A stretch of DNA of 64,000 bases from Marasmius tenuissimus (taxonomy: Eukaryota; Basidiomycota; Agaricomycetes; Agaricales; Marasmiaceae). The DNA is taken from assembly GCA_029532415.1 (NCBI GenBank), contig JAQOTA010000046.1, positions 1,798,001 through 1,862,000 of the forward strand, given 5' to 3'. The notes under the pieces are model-generated. The model made no database searches. It was given only the letters and a program-made list of their open reading frames with translations, and was not told where the DNA came from. Shown one piece after another: positions 10,936-23,897 of this stretch. Numbering within the stretch: the stretch's first letter is position 1; every line of letters starts with the position of its first letter. The position numbers and the translations under genes were made by a program.

Positions 10936-12785
10936 ATGGCTTCCTTATCGCAGTCGGACTCTTGTCCCTCTAAAGAGGATATCCCGGACGATGTTCAGTT
11001 TATTGTACCAGAGACATCTAAGGGCTCACCGGTCAAAGAGCCGAGCAGGTTTTCGTCTGTACTGAGCGTCCTAGTTTCTGGTGTTGCTCTATTCAGTGAC
11101 GGGTGAGTCATTGCTTCTTCTCCTTGTCGAGATACTGACGACTCTGTAGATACAACATTCAAGTTATCGGATACATGAACCCCATACTCGCCAAACTCTA
11201 CCCCAACGCGGCCACTGCAGAGATGAAGACCAGGTTGAGCAACTCGATATTGATTGGGGACGTGATCGGGATGATTTTGTTTGGGTATTATATCGACAGA
11301 TGGGGTCGGAAGTTGGGGGTGATCGCGACAACTTTGTTTTTGGTGCTGGGTATTGTTCTTGCTACAGCCGCGCATGGGGCAGACGCGGACGGTAAAGGTT
11401 TATTATGGATGATGGTGGGCGTCTCGTTCAAGGTCTATTATCTCGAGTGACTTACGAAGTTGACAGGTTGTTGCTCGGGGTATTGCAGGAGTTGGTGCTG
11501 GAGGAGAGTATACTGTTTGTACCACTCAAGCTGTAGAGGCCGCAGATGAGAATCCCTAGTGGGTTGTCACCACGCGATCAGTCCTATCTCTACAATCTAA
11601 CTTACCATTTACAGCGTTCGAAAGCGGCGTGGACACCTGGTGGCTACATCTACCAATGCTGCCATCGTGGCTGGGTTTGTGGGAAGCTCTATCGTCTCGC
11701 TGATAGTCATTGCCGCATTCAAGGGTCAAGCAAAGGACGCGGTGTGGCGGATCTGCTTCGGGATTGGTGTATTCGTCAGTCTGTGTCGAACCCCATCCCT
11801 CGATTCGTACTCATAATCCCTTTCAGCTGCCCCTTACGATCTTTTTCTTCCGCCTTCGACTCGTCAATAGCACCCAGTTCCAAAAGCACGCCATTCGCCG
11901 ACGTTTTCCTTGGAAACTCGCGATCAGGAGGTACTGGAAGCCAATGATTGGATGCTGTGGGGCATGGTTTCTGTACGATGTTGTTGTCTATCGTAAGCTC
12001 CTTTGCACTCGCTCAGGTCAATATGCTCACTCGAAGCGCAGCGTTTAACTTGCTGGCACCTACAATTGTCGCTGAATTCCAGACCTCAGCGTCGCTCGTC
12101 GAGTCCACTGGATGGAGTGCGCTCGTCAATAGCTTTGCGCTTCCAGGTGCCCTTCTAGGAGGCCTTTTGCTTGATCGTATTGGACGTCGTCAGACATATA
12201 CCCTCGGATTCTGCGTGGTGGCCTTGCTCGGCTTCATTATCGGTAAGTATGCATGGATCATGCCTGGGAAGTTTGGACAAGCACTCAACACATCCATGTG
12301 TAGGAGGAGCAATGGAACCTCTCCGCAAACCCAGAGTCTTCCCAGCATTTGTAGTTCTCTTCGGTCTATTCCAGAGCTTCCTGAGCGTTGGTCCCGGAAA
12401 CTGCAACTTTCTCGTGTCCTCCGAATCATTCCCCACCCCGATTCGAGGCCACTTCTTAGGCTTTTCAGCTGCCGTTGGGAAGGCTGGCGCCGCTGTGGGG
12501 ACCGAAGTCTTTCCGATCATCATGAAACAGTTCCCGACAGCTTTAAAAGGACAGCAGGCGATTTTCTTGGTTGGGAGTGCGATATGTATCGTTGGAGCGG
12601 CGTTGGTGGGTGCCCTTCTCTCGCTCCCCTCCTCGCGCGATACTTACTCGTCTGGTTCGGGTGCTTAGGTGTGGTTCCTCATCCCTGACATGGACTCTCA
12701 ACTCGAGAATGAAGACGCCAAATTTAAGAAGTATCTGGAGGAAAACGGGTGGGATACCAGTGAGATGGGCTTCGCGAACGAATAA
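10936..12785 (+). CDS. MFS permease, phosphate / glycerophosphoinositol transporter type
   Basis: The ATG is at 10936 and the TAA at 12783-12785. Exons join through introns starting at about 11102, 11431, 11561, 11774, 11993, 12242 and 12609. The cytosolic N-terminus (MASLSQSDSCPS...) is followed by transmembrane segments. The MFS signature GYYIDRWGRK lies between TM2 and TM3, ARGIAGVGAGGEYT is in TM4, and FLYDVVVYPFNLL follows the central loop. LLLDRIGRRQTY repeats the signature in the second half, and PGNCNFLVSSESFPTPIRG is typical of the PHO84/GIT1 branch. It is expected in the plasma membrane as a proton symporter of phosphate or glycerophosphodiesters; substrate assignment is by resemblance only. 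The tail is hydrophilic (PDMDSQLENEDAKF...). Confidence 0.85.
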
Positions 12786-13102
12786 TCGTGAAGAATTCAT
12801 TGAAAATACCGGAGACTGTAGGTATACTCTTCCTGAAGACTTAATGGCATCGGTGATTCATAACATTCGTAACATTAGGGTGACTATAATTCTAATACAT
12901 GAACAACAGCGAAGCAGAAAACAAAAATGATCCCAGACAAAGAGGGTGATGGTTGGCCGATGACAGATAGCAGGTACAGTAGATATAAGGAGTGTGCGTG
13001 CGATTGAAGTACAATGATTCGCAGAGATGCAAAATTGAGTGAAAGAAATGCAAAGACTGATGGTGTCGAAGATAATGACAATGAATACAGATGCGATGTC
13101 CG
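12786..13102. other. Convergent 3' flanks of permease and arrestin genes
   Basis: About 320 bp between two converging genes. AT-rich patches could serve polyadenylation on both strands. No gene seen. Confidence 0.4.
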
Positions 13103-16100
13103 CTAGACAGAATAGGGAGGAACGATTCCTCCATCCTCCCATTCAGCTCCACTGATTAGCCTCTCGAGCTGCTGATTTCTCTCCGCCAACGTTTCGCCTG
13201 GGATACCGATGGGAGGAGTCGAGGGCATAGTCGAAAAGGCCGTGGCAGTTGATGTGCCAGACATGATTGAAAAGGCGAGGGATGACCTCCTGCTCGCGGT
13301 TTGCATGTGGAGAGGGAGCTGTGGAACTGGTGGTATCGAAGATACGCTTCCGATTGAGGAAACAGAGCTTCGTTTATCTTGAACGCTCCGACCTCCACTT
13401 CCGATAGATGCTACTGAAGCTCGTTTGTCCTTCGCAGACCAGGTGCTTCCGGTAAACGACCCAGGTCGACCGAAAGAAGGGACTGAGCCGTTGTTCCTCT
13501 GGCAAGGGCACATCATGCTCAAGCCACAGTCAGTATCCTCCTGGCTCGCTTGCTCGCTGTAGTGCGGTAGTGAGGTGTACTCCGGACTGCAACGACACTA
13601 GAGATAGGGGAGAAAGTTAGGGCGACGTAGAATGCGGGACGTTTAGGTACTCACACTCAAGATTTGAATAGGAGTTTGTATGACGATGTCGAAAAGTTTA
13701 CGCTTCTTGCGCTCCTTACTACTCTTGCTTGAGAAGTCATCTCCCGAATCCTCGTCGTCCCCTCTTTCAACCCTGACCACGCACTTCAAGATGTGGGTCA
13801 CGTTCATGTTACTCCTTCGGTTTCGATTGCTGGGTCTCATAACGCGACAGCTCGAGGGTAAAGGGAGATCCGCATGGAAAGACCACGGACCATATGGCGA
13901 CTGAAGAGACTGTATGGTCTCCTCTCGCTGGCGAAGCAAGAAAGCGGTAGAGCGTTGGCGCTGCAAGGATCGTGGAAGGTCAAGAGGCAAGTGTTTCGAG
14001 TCGGAACTGGGGGCAAAATACTCGACTCGAGTCTCGATAGGCTCTTCGACATCACCTGCTAATTCCTCGACATCAGGAGAACTAGGCGAGGAATCAACGC
14101 CGCTATTACAGATGGGAGCATTGAGGACGTCGTGTAGCGGACTTTCCTCTACTTTCACCCCCTCCGGAATAGGTAAGATCCATTTCTGATCCTTCGAATA
14201 TGTGTTGTGGTCCCGTAAGGAAAGAAGAGGGAAGCTGGAGACCGGATCCGTTCGTGCAACGCGTCGGAATTGTGTCAGATACTCCGTTTTCTCTGCAGAA
14301 CGTTAGATGTTAGTCCAAGTAGCGAGATCGGTAGCGAAGTTCTTCTGCCTTACCTTCTATGCCAACACCCACTCTCCACACTCTAACGCCCCTAGATAGC
14401 GGTACGAAAGTAAAATCGACACCTATAGTTGCTCCAGGACCAACGTGGAAACTTCGGCCTTAGGATATGTGCTGTGTCAGTTTGATGTATCGAAATTTGC
14501 CGGCTCACTAACCAGAGACGTTAATGGAATAGTGCAACTGGTTGTCCCAGTGACGCTCCACTAGGATATTCTCCTCGAGAGCACCGTAGAAGGGATCCGC
14601 TAATAAACGAATCAGGTTAGCAGGGCGGAATGTGGATAGGGAAAACGTAACGCGGAAACGCTAGTCATCCAGCGTCCGCGAGCACAACGGATGAATCAAA
14701 CACTCACTCGGAGCCGATGGCGAGTACAGAAGCGGGGCGGGAGTAGATACTACTAGAAGAGGGGAGGTGGTGTTCAAGTTCGATGCAAAGGTTCCTGGAC
14801 GACGGGGTGAACATAGAATGTCGGCAGTAGAAAACAAACACTCACCATATCTCCTTACGACACCCTTAATCCGCCATGATACGTTTCCGTAAGTGCACTC
14901 CAAGGTTGGAGGTGCGTGACCGGGAATACGGAATGTTATAGGGTATGTGTAAGTTCCTGCGAATAATAGAAGCTATGAGCTGACGAATACAATCAGTCTA
15001 CAAGGGGATGTCCACTCTCACCCTTGCGGAACTCCTTCCATACGGGCAGCTCTGACGAGTCTGAGAGGGAGACAACATCTTCATGCCCCGGATTTCCCCC
15101 CACACCGTCTTCGTGGTCACGAGCTCGTTCCCTTCGTCGTTCAAAATTTTCTCTGAAACCGATGAGACTGGTCCTTTTCGAAGAGGCAGTCGCGGAAGAG
15201 GATGTGATTCCCGGCGAAGGGAGATTGGAAGCTGATGACTCAGAACTCTGTGACGTAGCGGAGGCGGGATGGGAAGATGAATAAGGATGGGGAATATAGG
15301 AACTGGTAGGCGACGGATGATTAAGGCTTGCGGCCGACGAGAATGCCGGTCGAGGCAGTGGCGTGGAGGATGGTAAAGGAACGCTTTGTACTGACGCCGC
15401 CGAGGAGATGGGCGCAGGCGGAGGAGATGTCGGTGGCGGTGGCAAAGGCAGGATCGGCCCAACTATGATGTTGCTTCTGCGCTTCCCCCTGAAGATGCTT
15501 GACGCACGGGAGCTGGGAGCCTTTGGTTTCACCGTCTCCTCACTGGCGACGGTGACTCCTCCGGAACTTGTCATGCTCACTCTACTTCGACTGTGGGACA
15601 CCGACCTACTTTCTGGACGACCCACATCGCGATTAGCAGCATTGATGTCCGTGCCAAGGTTATCAGCCGCCTGGGCGGCACTTTCCTTCTCTCTTTCTTT
15701 CTCCTGCTTTCTTCTCTTCTTGCTCCCAAACAAGGAGCTCACGAGACCGAAAATGCTGAACCGCCGCTTTTTTGTTTGATTTACCCGGCCGGGGGTCGCA
15801 ACCTCTGGACCAGGATCTGCGCTGGGGGCGGAGCTAGGTTGGAGTATAGATGCAGGAGCCGCATTTGGGAGAACCGGCCGGTTAGGAACGAGCGGCAGTG
15901 TCGAGTTGGCTGCTGGCGAAAGCTCGTTGTCAGGGCGGGCAGGGGCAATGCGGGGTATTGAATTTGGAGTCAGGATAGTCGGCGGGGTGTTTGCGTGGGC
16001 GACAACGGACTGGCCAGTATAGAGGGAAGATTGGTTGATATTAGGATAGATGACGTGAGCGTCATTACTATGATTGTGCTCGGGAACGTCGTCAAATGGA

Positions 16101-17025
16101 GGTGGGCGTGAGATTGCGTGGGACGGGTGCGTTCCCGGAGTGTTTCGGTGAAGAGAGTGATGGGTATGAGGGACCACTGATAGTGGTATCGAAATGGTTT
16201 CTATAGCGATAAAAGATCAGTTCGTTCTATTACAGACTGTGATGTGGATGGACTTGGTTGAATGAAATAAAAGTTGGAAAGGACATATGGAAATAGAGTG
16301 GTAGAGGGGAATGAATGAAGTGATTAATACTTACTGGGAAGGCCTTCCTCAAATGGCTTAACATTGGATAGTAGGCTCGAGCGAGTACTGGCGGTTGACA
16401 TTGATGTCGACATAGTAAATGCAGATGTTGCGGAGGTAGATGCGGTAGAAGTCGATAATCTTGCGGATGAGAACGAGGAAGGTGTTAGAATTGAAGCGAA
16501 AGACGGAGAGGAGGGTGACGGGGCTTCCAAGCTCGTAGCATTCAGCATGTTATCGGGCTCGATACTCGGATAGCTGGGAGGTCGATCCTCTTCTGGATCC
16601 AGCTGGATAGCTTCTTCCTCCACAATGTCGGCCTCAAGGGTGTCGTGTGCCTTCTTCCCTTTGCTGTTATTCGCCCTCCAGCCCGAGTATCCAGCCGCAG
16701 ACCAAACGACATCCCTTGCCTCGAATACCCTATGGAGTTCGGTTATATCCGTCCTGTGTGCTCCGACTCCTTCAGGCCACGCAGTAGCACTTTTGGCAGT
16801 CAACTCCAGCTCTATCGCACTTATCTTCATCGGCTTGACCACATCCAGAACCAGCAGCCCTCTCACAATACTGGTTTGTGAATCTCCGTAGCGATTTCGA
16901 CCCGTGGCATCGTTTGTTCGAAGAAACACAACAGATTCGGCGAGCTGAATGGAAAGAGAGTTCTGTCGTCTTGTTGGCCGTGATTTTGATGTCGAAGCAG
17001 TGGTAGATGTGATGGATGAGGGCAT
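13103..17025 (-). CDS. Arrestin-domain trafficking adaptor (ART/alpha-arrestin type)
   Basis: The ATG is at 17025. Exon 1 (17025-16335) carries the arrestin N-fold start (SIQLAESVVFLRTND, RGLLVLDVVKPMKISAIELEL) and a PPSY motif for Nedd4/Rsp5-type ubiquitin ligases. Exon 2 (16200-15022) is a ~390-aa Ser/Pro-rich insert with a basic KKRRFSIFG...KKRRKQEKE patch. Later exons restore the fold: TYTYPITFRIPGHAPP, ALEENILVERHWDNQLHYSINV, and VGPGATIGVDFTFVPLSRGV. Near the end, IVIQTPIQILSCRCSPEYTS marks the last C-domain strands. The tail is Ser-rich and ends VPPYSV. Such proteins recruit ubiquitin ligase to membrane transporters for endocytosis. The neighbouring convergent gene is a permease, but a functional link is only a guess. 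The large insert inside the N-domain is unusual in size. Confidence 0.85.
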
Positions 17026-19330
17026 CAGAACACGGGAACACTTACTGGCTCGAAAGCGTCCACCGGAATGAAAAGCGCAAGATTTCGAGGCGGGGGGAGA
17101 GTGAACGCTACCATTCCACGACGTCGATTATAAAGAAGCTGTACGAATATCCATCAAATTCATTCCCGCTAATGGATAGATCACGCACGCCAGCGTATAG
17201 TTCGGGTTTGGAAAATGGATTCTATGCCCTTCCCGGGGACGAGCTGTTTACGTTATTAGGGCATGCCGCCACAAGACCATCAAGACATCGTGTCAATCAC
17301 GAGTTACCGGAAATTCGCGTCTTCCTGAGCGGTTTACGCCCGCTAAGCTCTGCCTTCAAGACTAGTGTTCGCAGCATAGTCCAGGACTCCGATCGAGGCC
17401 TTTGGAGAAACCACCTAGTTCATTCTTCAAGTTCTTGTGCTACATTACCCATGAAGCTGTCGGACGATGTCGACCTGAGGTGGCAATCTGGCAATGACAA
17501 CTAATTCAGGCATCTGCAGTGACGGGATGAAGTCAGCAAATAATGAAGAGTACTGATATGAAGAGACGGTAGTCCAGGGATTAGGTTGCAAACGAGCAAA
17601 TTTGCTCCGAGGACCTGCGGGCAGCATGCCCAGGACACTTCTGAGGGCGTCCGGAGTGCTCCTAGTAAGGCTTCAATAATGTGTCCAGATTCCGAAGTCA
17701 GACATAACTCGATTACAGATAAAAAAAGCCTGAAAAACAAGAGACGACCATGAGATGTGGCGAGAGAAAAGTTCAGGCTTTGACTGGGAGAAACGGCAGG
17801 TACGGGAGAAGGATCTTTTACGCCACAACCTCGTGCGGCGCGGCAATACAAAGGATCTCTTCAAATGTTCGTCGTGAGATTCGATGAGGGGTCTGTGACC
17901 TTTTTATGCAACACAAACGGTCACGGAAGCGCGGTCCCGCGAGGGTCTGGATTCTCAGGATTGACGCGGAGGTGGTTTGGAAAGCACGCGCCTGAATGAG
18001 AAGTGTCGGGAAAGTGGACTGTAGAGGTTTCGCGCGCGGAGATTCACGTTTCTAGTCCGATTCCTGAGTAGCGGAAGGATTAAAGTTAGCACAGGAGAGA
18101 GAGAGAGAGAGAGAGAGTAAAATACAAGCATACCAGTTGGGACTTGAGAGAGTAGAATTGCTCAGCTTTGTGCCTTTGCCAAGGGCCCTGAATCCTTCCA
18201 AAAACGTCGAGAAACTATTCTGGGTACCATATCCTCAATTTTAGTTTGCCCCGAGCACAAGCAACCCTAGTATTTGCCGGAATGTTGAACCGCGAAGGAG
18301 ATTCGATGGCTGGTGGGCTTCATGTTGTGTCCTAGAGCGAGAGAACGATTGCACATTGCTGGTTAGCAACTCAATATTTACGAAGAGTGAGCCTCAAACT
18401 TAGATAGCAGTGATGATAAGGACACGGACTGGGACTTGCGCTGAGCACTGGCAAGGATGGTGACGGTTTGCTGGAGAGAAAATTAGCGCACGTGCTGGGT
18501 CGTACAGGCGCGTGATCTATTGTTGACGCGTTGTTTGGCCGGCACAAAGGCGCTTCTCGATCGAGATAGGGAGTTACAGTCGAAACACATGTCAGATTAG
18601 AGTCAGTGCGACACACCTCAATCTGAATACTTGCTACGCCGGCCTCACCGAATATACTTTAACTCAACGGCCGCTTACCTTCTTACTAACTTGTGGCCCA
18701 GGCTGCGTCCAATTCATTTGCGTCATCATAGGCTGTTCTCATCAAAACGCCCGACGTTCCAGGATTTTCGAGCTCCAAAAATACGTATCACCAACCCAGA
18801 TATCGACATCTGGGACTGTTTTCGAGGCGAATTGTTGGAATGAGGCCCTCGTTCGTGGATGTCGCGTGCCACATATAATCTTCGGAACTTCCCGAAACCA
18901 TAAGCTCGTTTTCTTAGGAGCTGTCGAATCTCTTGAGGCGAGAGGTAAGAAGATCGACGCGCTCGACGTGTTGACATCCTCGACTCGCCAGCACATTCAA
19001 ACTTCCAACTTAAACCAAGTCGCCGCTCAGATGGTTCAAGCCGGTGAGCCCGGAAGCCGGAATCGTGAGAACTATCACCCAAACCAGCTTGAGCTCGTCG
19101 TTCTGGGTTCTTTTCCAGCCTCCATGACTGTGGCAACATTTCCCCAATTACCCTCCAGAATTTTTTTCATTTGGCTATCAGCTTCGTGTCAGCTCACGAG
19201 AGTTGAATCAAGTTCCCCATTCAGGCTCGCCTTACAACTCGACATGAAACTTGTCCCCAGACCGCCCTCTCTTTGTTACCCCAACGTCAAGCTTCAACTT
19301 CGAGGCAGCGGAGATCTCGAGTGCAACACG
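17026..19330. other. Long stretch without a supportable gene
   Basis: Short open frames occur on both strands, but none could be spliced into a recognisable protein. It contains the arrestin gene promoter region next to 17026, a (GA)n microsatellite at about 18095-18118, and the possible upstream part of the F-box relic after 18630. Confidence 0.4.
18095..18118. repeat. (GA)n microsatellite
   Basis: About eleven to twelve consecutive GA units following a GGA-rich sequence, in the intergenic region between the arrestin gene and the F-box relic. Confidence 0.9.
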
Positions 19331-20990
19331 AAACGTCGACCGAAAAGCTCTCGAACGAATTCATCTTAGCTATTCTTTAGCTGGCAAAAGTTGAATTCTT
19401 CGATGAGAAAGCAAGGGTGGGGTAGAAGCTATCGGCCTCTAATGAGAAGGAGCCAGGGAAGCTACCTAGGTGAAACGGATGCGGAGCGTGACGATGAACT
19501 CGACGATGGCAATGAGGGAGGATGGGAAGACCAACGGACACGGAAAGGCACTCACAATGTGGACAACAGGCGAAACATCTCCCTTTCCCGACTGAAACTT
19601 GACCACTCGCACTTTTGCAGCAAAACCGTCTCTGTGGTTTATGCAGCGTATTACTGAACAGAATTTGAACGGAATCCGGACGATGGCGTCAAGTAGCGTT
19701 GGCTCTTTCTGATCTATGAACTCCAATCACATTCATCAACACCTGCTCATCCATCGCCTGCCTCGAAGCCTACATTGCGTGGTCTCAATCCCAGCCTCTC
19801 AACATCACCATGCGAGGCCAGACCTCGGAATACGATTACAACTTCGAATCCATCAACGACGAGACTCTCGAATCTCCGACCATTAACCACATCGCGCTTT
19901 TCTTTGATACCATCGTACCATACTTGCGAAGATGGAGAGAATTTCACATCCACGCCAGGAAAGTCACTCATTATCAGCCTGCAAGCTGACTCTCAGAATG
20001 TCGGTCTGCACCCTCGCTGGAAGTCTTACATCTGGATTTTCGGTCAGACTTATTTTGGGAACGATATCTCGCCACACGCGACCTTTCGTTCTGACGAACA
20101 CCGGTCGCTCCTTTTTCAAAGAAGCACCTCCAGGCTGAGAGACGTTGCTATCTGCGGACTCATCCTCGATCAGGTAGTGGTCATTCCTCTTCTTGAGGAC
20201 CTCGTTCTCTGAAACTTGCAATGCACAGTGAGGGAGAGCAATATTCAGTCGAATCCTTTCGAGATCATGAAATCATGTCCCCACCTCAAGTCACTCGAAT
20301 TGAACAGCTCAGGCCCTGAAGTGGACGATGTCGAAGACCTGTCGAATTCTCTGACCTCGGTTTTTGGTATTAGACTTGCCACACTCTCTGCCTTAACATT
20401 ATCTCACCTCGACGAAAAGTACGTTCTGTTCGTCTTCCCGTTACTCACAGAGGGCGCCTCAAATTTACGCACTCTCCGGCTTGGTGGTTTCGATGAGGAA
20501 GTTGATGATGCTGACTGCACGTGTAGTCAGCGTTTGCGCGTCGCCTTTGCTCACCGACTGCCAGGAGTGGACGCTCGGTCCTGAGTGGAGTTAAGGAAAT
20601 CAGAATAGCCGTGCTTCTCTCTCGCGATGTTCACCGGCTCATGTTGGGCGAATTGATCAACCTCACAGCCCTCATCTCAACCTCTATGGGACAATTGACG
20701 AAGAAGATATAATGTGGTTAAAGCTTCTGGCAAAGACATTGGACGAAGGTGAACGAGTGAAGTACTGCCCCCACCTTTCCTCACTATACCGGTAGCGATG
20801 TGAAGTTATTGTCGAGGCTCGACAAACGGTGGTTCATCTATGTGATTTGTGGCTCTGTGCAGTCGCGATGTCCTGAACCCCTAGGACCGGGAGTGGCTGG
20901 GAAGATAGGCCAGGGAGTTGTTGATACTTGACCCAGACCCATACGATGAGGACGGAATGAGCAGCGACGAGTATCAGTGAGTGTCAATCA
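19330..20990 (+). pseudogene. Degenerate F-box / leucine-rich-repeat protein gene
   Basis: Near 19340-19385 one frame reads EKLSNEFILAIL-stop-LAKVE, which resembles the LPNE-I-LAIL-LA start of basidiomycete F-box domains with a stop codon inside. Further on, 20255-20560 encodes LRR-like text such as SCPHLKSLELNSSGPEVDDVEDLSNSLTS (broken here as SCPHLKSLELNS and the rest) and LSALTLSHLDEKYVLFVFPLL. The end near 20925-20985 reads VVDT-stop-PRPIR or, in another frame, an acidic PDPYDEDGMSSDEY tail. Frames change several times and stops interrupt them, so no intact protein is possible. A diverged copy of its 3' tail lies near 53650-53700. Confidence 0.4.
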
Positions 20991-22507
20991 CTAGCCACAG
21001 TTACATAAACACAATGATACCTAAAGGGCTTCCCAAGACCAAAATAAGGTACGAGGTGGACGAGAGCCTGTCGACAAGTCGCTACAACGATTGAGATGAT
21101 CCTGAAGTCCAATCTCCATGCTCAAAACTGTATGAACTCCCGATTTGCAAGCACACGGTCGCTGCACGAACGTAACACCTTCCGATTAGTCTTCGATATG
21201 ATGAACTTTATCTTATGAGGTTGATCTACTAGATGTAGTACCACTTTCATACGAGCGCGGAGGTCGGCAAGAGGCATCATTTAGGGAGAAAGCTGCCGAA
21301 CCCCGGTGGCATATTCTCCCAATGATAGAACTTACGTGCACTGAAATGTGCACATTCAATAGCACCGGATGTGAGAGAGTTCAACACGCGTTCATATGAC
21401 TAACAGCTTCGGTTTCAGAGAGTAAACCAAGAGTGAACACCGGCATTCGCCCTGTAGACACCCACGACACACTCACTTGGCTTCACCGGATTTGACCCAT
21501 CATCATAATTATAGTCTACGCACTCGAGGAAAAGATGACAGGTCTCTTATTCTTGCTGTAACCGGCCCGAGGATTAGTATGCTGTTCAGCTCCGAATGTC
21601 CTCACCGCTGTCTATCCCTCGGACACGAAGGCGAGGGTGAGGGCGAGGGCGAGGGCTTGGCTTCACTTGACGGGTAACACCGGAAAATCGTAGATACCTT
21701 TCACATCGAGATGTCATCATGGCCCATATCATACGACTAACTACTAATCATCATTTCCACAGTTAATCTTGAAGAAATCGGCGTTTGGGAGAAGTTGAAC
21801 GAGAAGAGACAATATTACAGGCATCGGCTTCTGGAATGTCTGTTAGAGTTGTCGCGGAACGATCGGGACCATGAACTTAGCGAGATCTAATCAGGGGGAG
21901 ACGGGACTGTATCAAGGAGATGCAGAGTGAGGTGGGTGGACTTTTCACTTGCACGAGATGAGGCAGCCTTGGAACCGCTGAAGTGGATATGTGACCTTCG
22001 CAGAATGTCTTGCATAGACCTTGGTATTGAGTTCGAATACACTCGTGACACGACATATAATGGACCATCTACTTGTTATTCCTCGTGAACTTCCATTTCA
22101 TGGTTGTCCGAGTCGGACAGCAGTGGGCCAGCTGATAGTGGGATTTCGGCTCGATGCAAATACAATGGTGAAGCTGTCGGCTCAAAAGTACACTAAAGAC
22201 CATGGGGATCAAAGACGCGTGTCTCCCTGGGAATGGACCTGGGCTCCCAGCACTCTTGATGGACTCCACGGTCATTGTACCATGAATGCATGTCTTATTT
22301 TTGTCTGATCAGAACTCGGCGGCCCTTCAACAATTTTACCATTGTTTGTTTACGATTCCCAACTTCCTCGCACTGTGCTTTTCGTGCGAGTAACGACATT
22401 TGGGAATGCCAGAGCCTGAGGGCCGTCTAACATATAAGAGTAGGGCCCTGGAGTCCCTTTCTAACCAGCGGCCACTGCAAGCCTTTCCCCGAGACACCAG
22501 ACACATC
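20991..22507. other. Spacer of duplicated segment, no intact gene
   Basis: Diverged relative of 53700-55140. Short peptides such as EMQSEVGGLFTCTR occur in both copies (EMQSQAGDLFTCAR on the right) and end at a stop at the same place. A small decayed gene may lie here, but its start cannot be found. Confidence 0.35.
21627..21658. repeat. Short GGCGAG/GGTGAG tandem repeat
   Basis: Five hexamer units of the GGCGAG/GGTGAG type stand in a row. The equivalent place in the second duplicate (about 54383) has only two or three units, so the array has expanded or contracted after duplication. Confidence 0.7.
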
Positions 22508-23615
22508 ATGGTGAGAGCTGAGAGTACTCTCACTTGACCCGAGACGCTTCGGATGGACTTCACAGGACACACCTTCCAACACGGACCTCCTGCTCATCAA
22601 ACGTATCGCACGCGAGCTCCTCACGAAGTGCTCTATCCCGCTAGACACCCTCGGGCTTGATCGAACACTATACGACGAGTCCAAGGAGACCATGGCCTCG
22701 GAATTTCACTTGCCGTCGTCAGTGTATCCTTGGTTCGAGAAGTACCTCTCTGCGAGCGTCCTCATCGTAACAACGGCCTACTTGCACCTCCCAGTCCGCA
22801 CTCGAGTTCACGTTGCCACCTACAGCGCATGTGTGACTGCGCTCGATGATATTTTCAGCCAGGATCCCGAAAACATGGGAGAATTTAGCGAGCGCTTCAC
22901 CAAGGGGCTTCCTCAGGACAATCCAATGCTAGAGGTCCTCACCAAACTCATACGGCAGACCTCCAAGTACTATGGCCGCGTTCAAACTGCCCTCATCGTT
23001 ACTTCTACGGTGGACTTTGTGACCTCCCTTTCAATCGAACTTGAGATTCCGAGGGTGAAGGTACGTTCCCTGAAGTCGCTCGTCGAGGGTTCAATATCTG
23101 ACACTCCCGCTGTATCTGCAGAACGCCACAGAATTCTCCTCCTTTGCTTCCTACTGTCGAACGATGTCCGGCATCTCTGTCGCCTATGGGATGTTCGTTT
23201 TTCCCGCCAGCATCCCACTCTCAACATATGTGTCATGCGTGCCTCTGATGAGCACCTATATTAACTGCATGAAGTAAGACGCCTTCTCTCTGTTCACGAC
23301 TGTAGCAACCTCTGATTGCGGCTGTTTAGCGACGTCCTTTCCTTTTATAAAGAAGAGCTAAGCATGGAGGAGGACAATTTCGCCTCCATGCTTGCGAAGG
23401 GGTCGTCAATCACGAAGTATGCCGCGATCCAGCGTCTAGCGGACGATGTGGCTGACGCCGACGAGAGAATACTGAAGGTACTAGCTGATCACCCACGGGC
23501 ACTAGACAGTTGGCAGAGTTTCCGGAAAGGATATGTATATTTCCACACGTCGAGTCCCCGCTACAAGCTACATGAAGTGTTTGGGTCCGACCACGTCGAC
23601 TCCAACATTGCCTAG
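22508..23615 (+). CDS. Tri5-like sesquiterpene synthase, copy 1 (about 311 aa)
   Basis: Exon 1 is only the ATG (22508-22510), followed by GTGAGA...CACAG. Exons 22566-23060, 23122-23273 and 23330-23615 follow in frame to TAG. The metal-binding aspartates are in CVTALDDIF (D95, D96). The NSE-type motif NDVLSFYKE (N217, S221, E225) spans the last splice junction. The conserved C-terminal RKGYVYFHTSSPRYKLHEVFG corresponds to the product-closing region of trichodiene-synthase-like enzymes (quoted in part: YFHTSSPRYKL). The reaction expected is Mg-dependent cyclisation of farnesyl diphosphate; the product cannot be predicted. The length is somewhat shorter than classic Tri5 (about 370-380 aa). It lies 282 bp upstream of the inverted-repeat mobile element. 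Confidence 0.85.
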
Positions 23616-23897
23616 GGTAGCATAGGAAGGGTCGGTTTTGGTCAAAAAGCGTATACACGAGCACGCTCAAAGTTACATAGAACGTTTGCGTTACCAATGA
23701 ATTTCGGAAGATGTCCTGGAAAATTGAACCGAGTGTGTTGCAAGTGCTAGTACAAACTCGGCACAAACAGTTATTTGAGGTGGCGTATATTGCATTCAGT
23801 GCTAATCTTGGAGGCTTCTCGACATCTGAAAGGGCCATAGACAAGCAAGTATCGAATTTCAGGATATGGCAATGGACCTCAATGAACGTGGAAGAAG

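Larger units (their letters stand above)
20780..23885 (+). repeat. Segmental duplication, copy 1 (F-box tail, spacer and terpene synthase gene)
   Basis: Sequence along this segment recurs in the same order and orientation at about 53440-56490. Matching points include the acidic tail (20945/53660), the CGAAGGCGA-rich block (21627/54385), the AAGGAGATGCAGAGT / AAGAGATGCAGAGT block (21915/54617), the whole terpene synthase gene, and its 3' flank (CAGTGCTAATCTTGGAGGC at 23796; CAGCACTAACATCGGAGGC at 56438). Intergenic parts are much more diverged than the gene. Confidence 0.7.

Noticed and set aside
18095..18118. (GA)n run as a promoter GAGA element
   Set aside because: A plain microsatellite explains it, and no adjacent gene start is supported.
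21627..21658. Short GGCGAG array as a CRISPR-like or telomere-like array
   Set aside because: No spacers, units of six bases, a different sequence from fungal telomere TTAGGG; a simple minisatellite.
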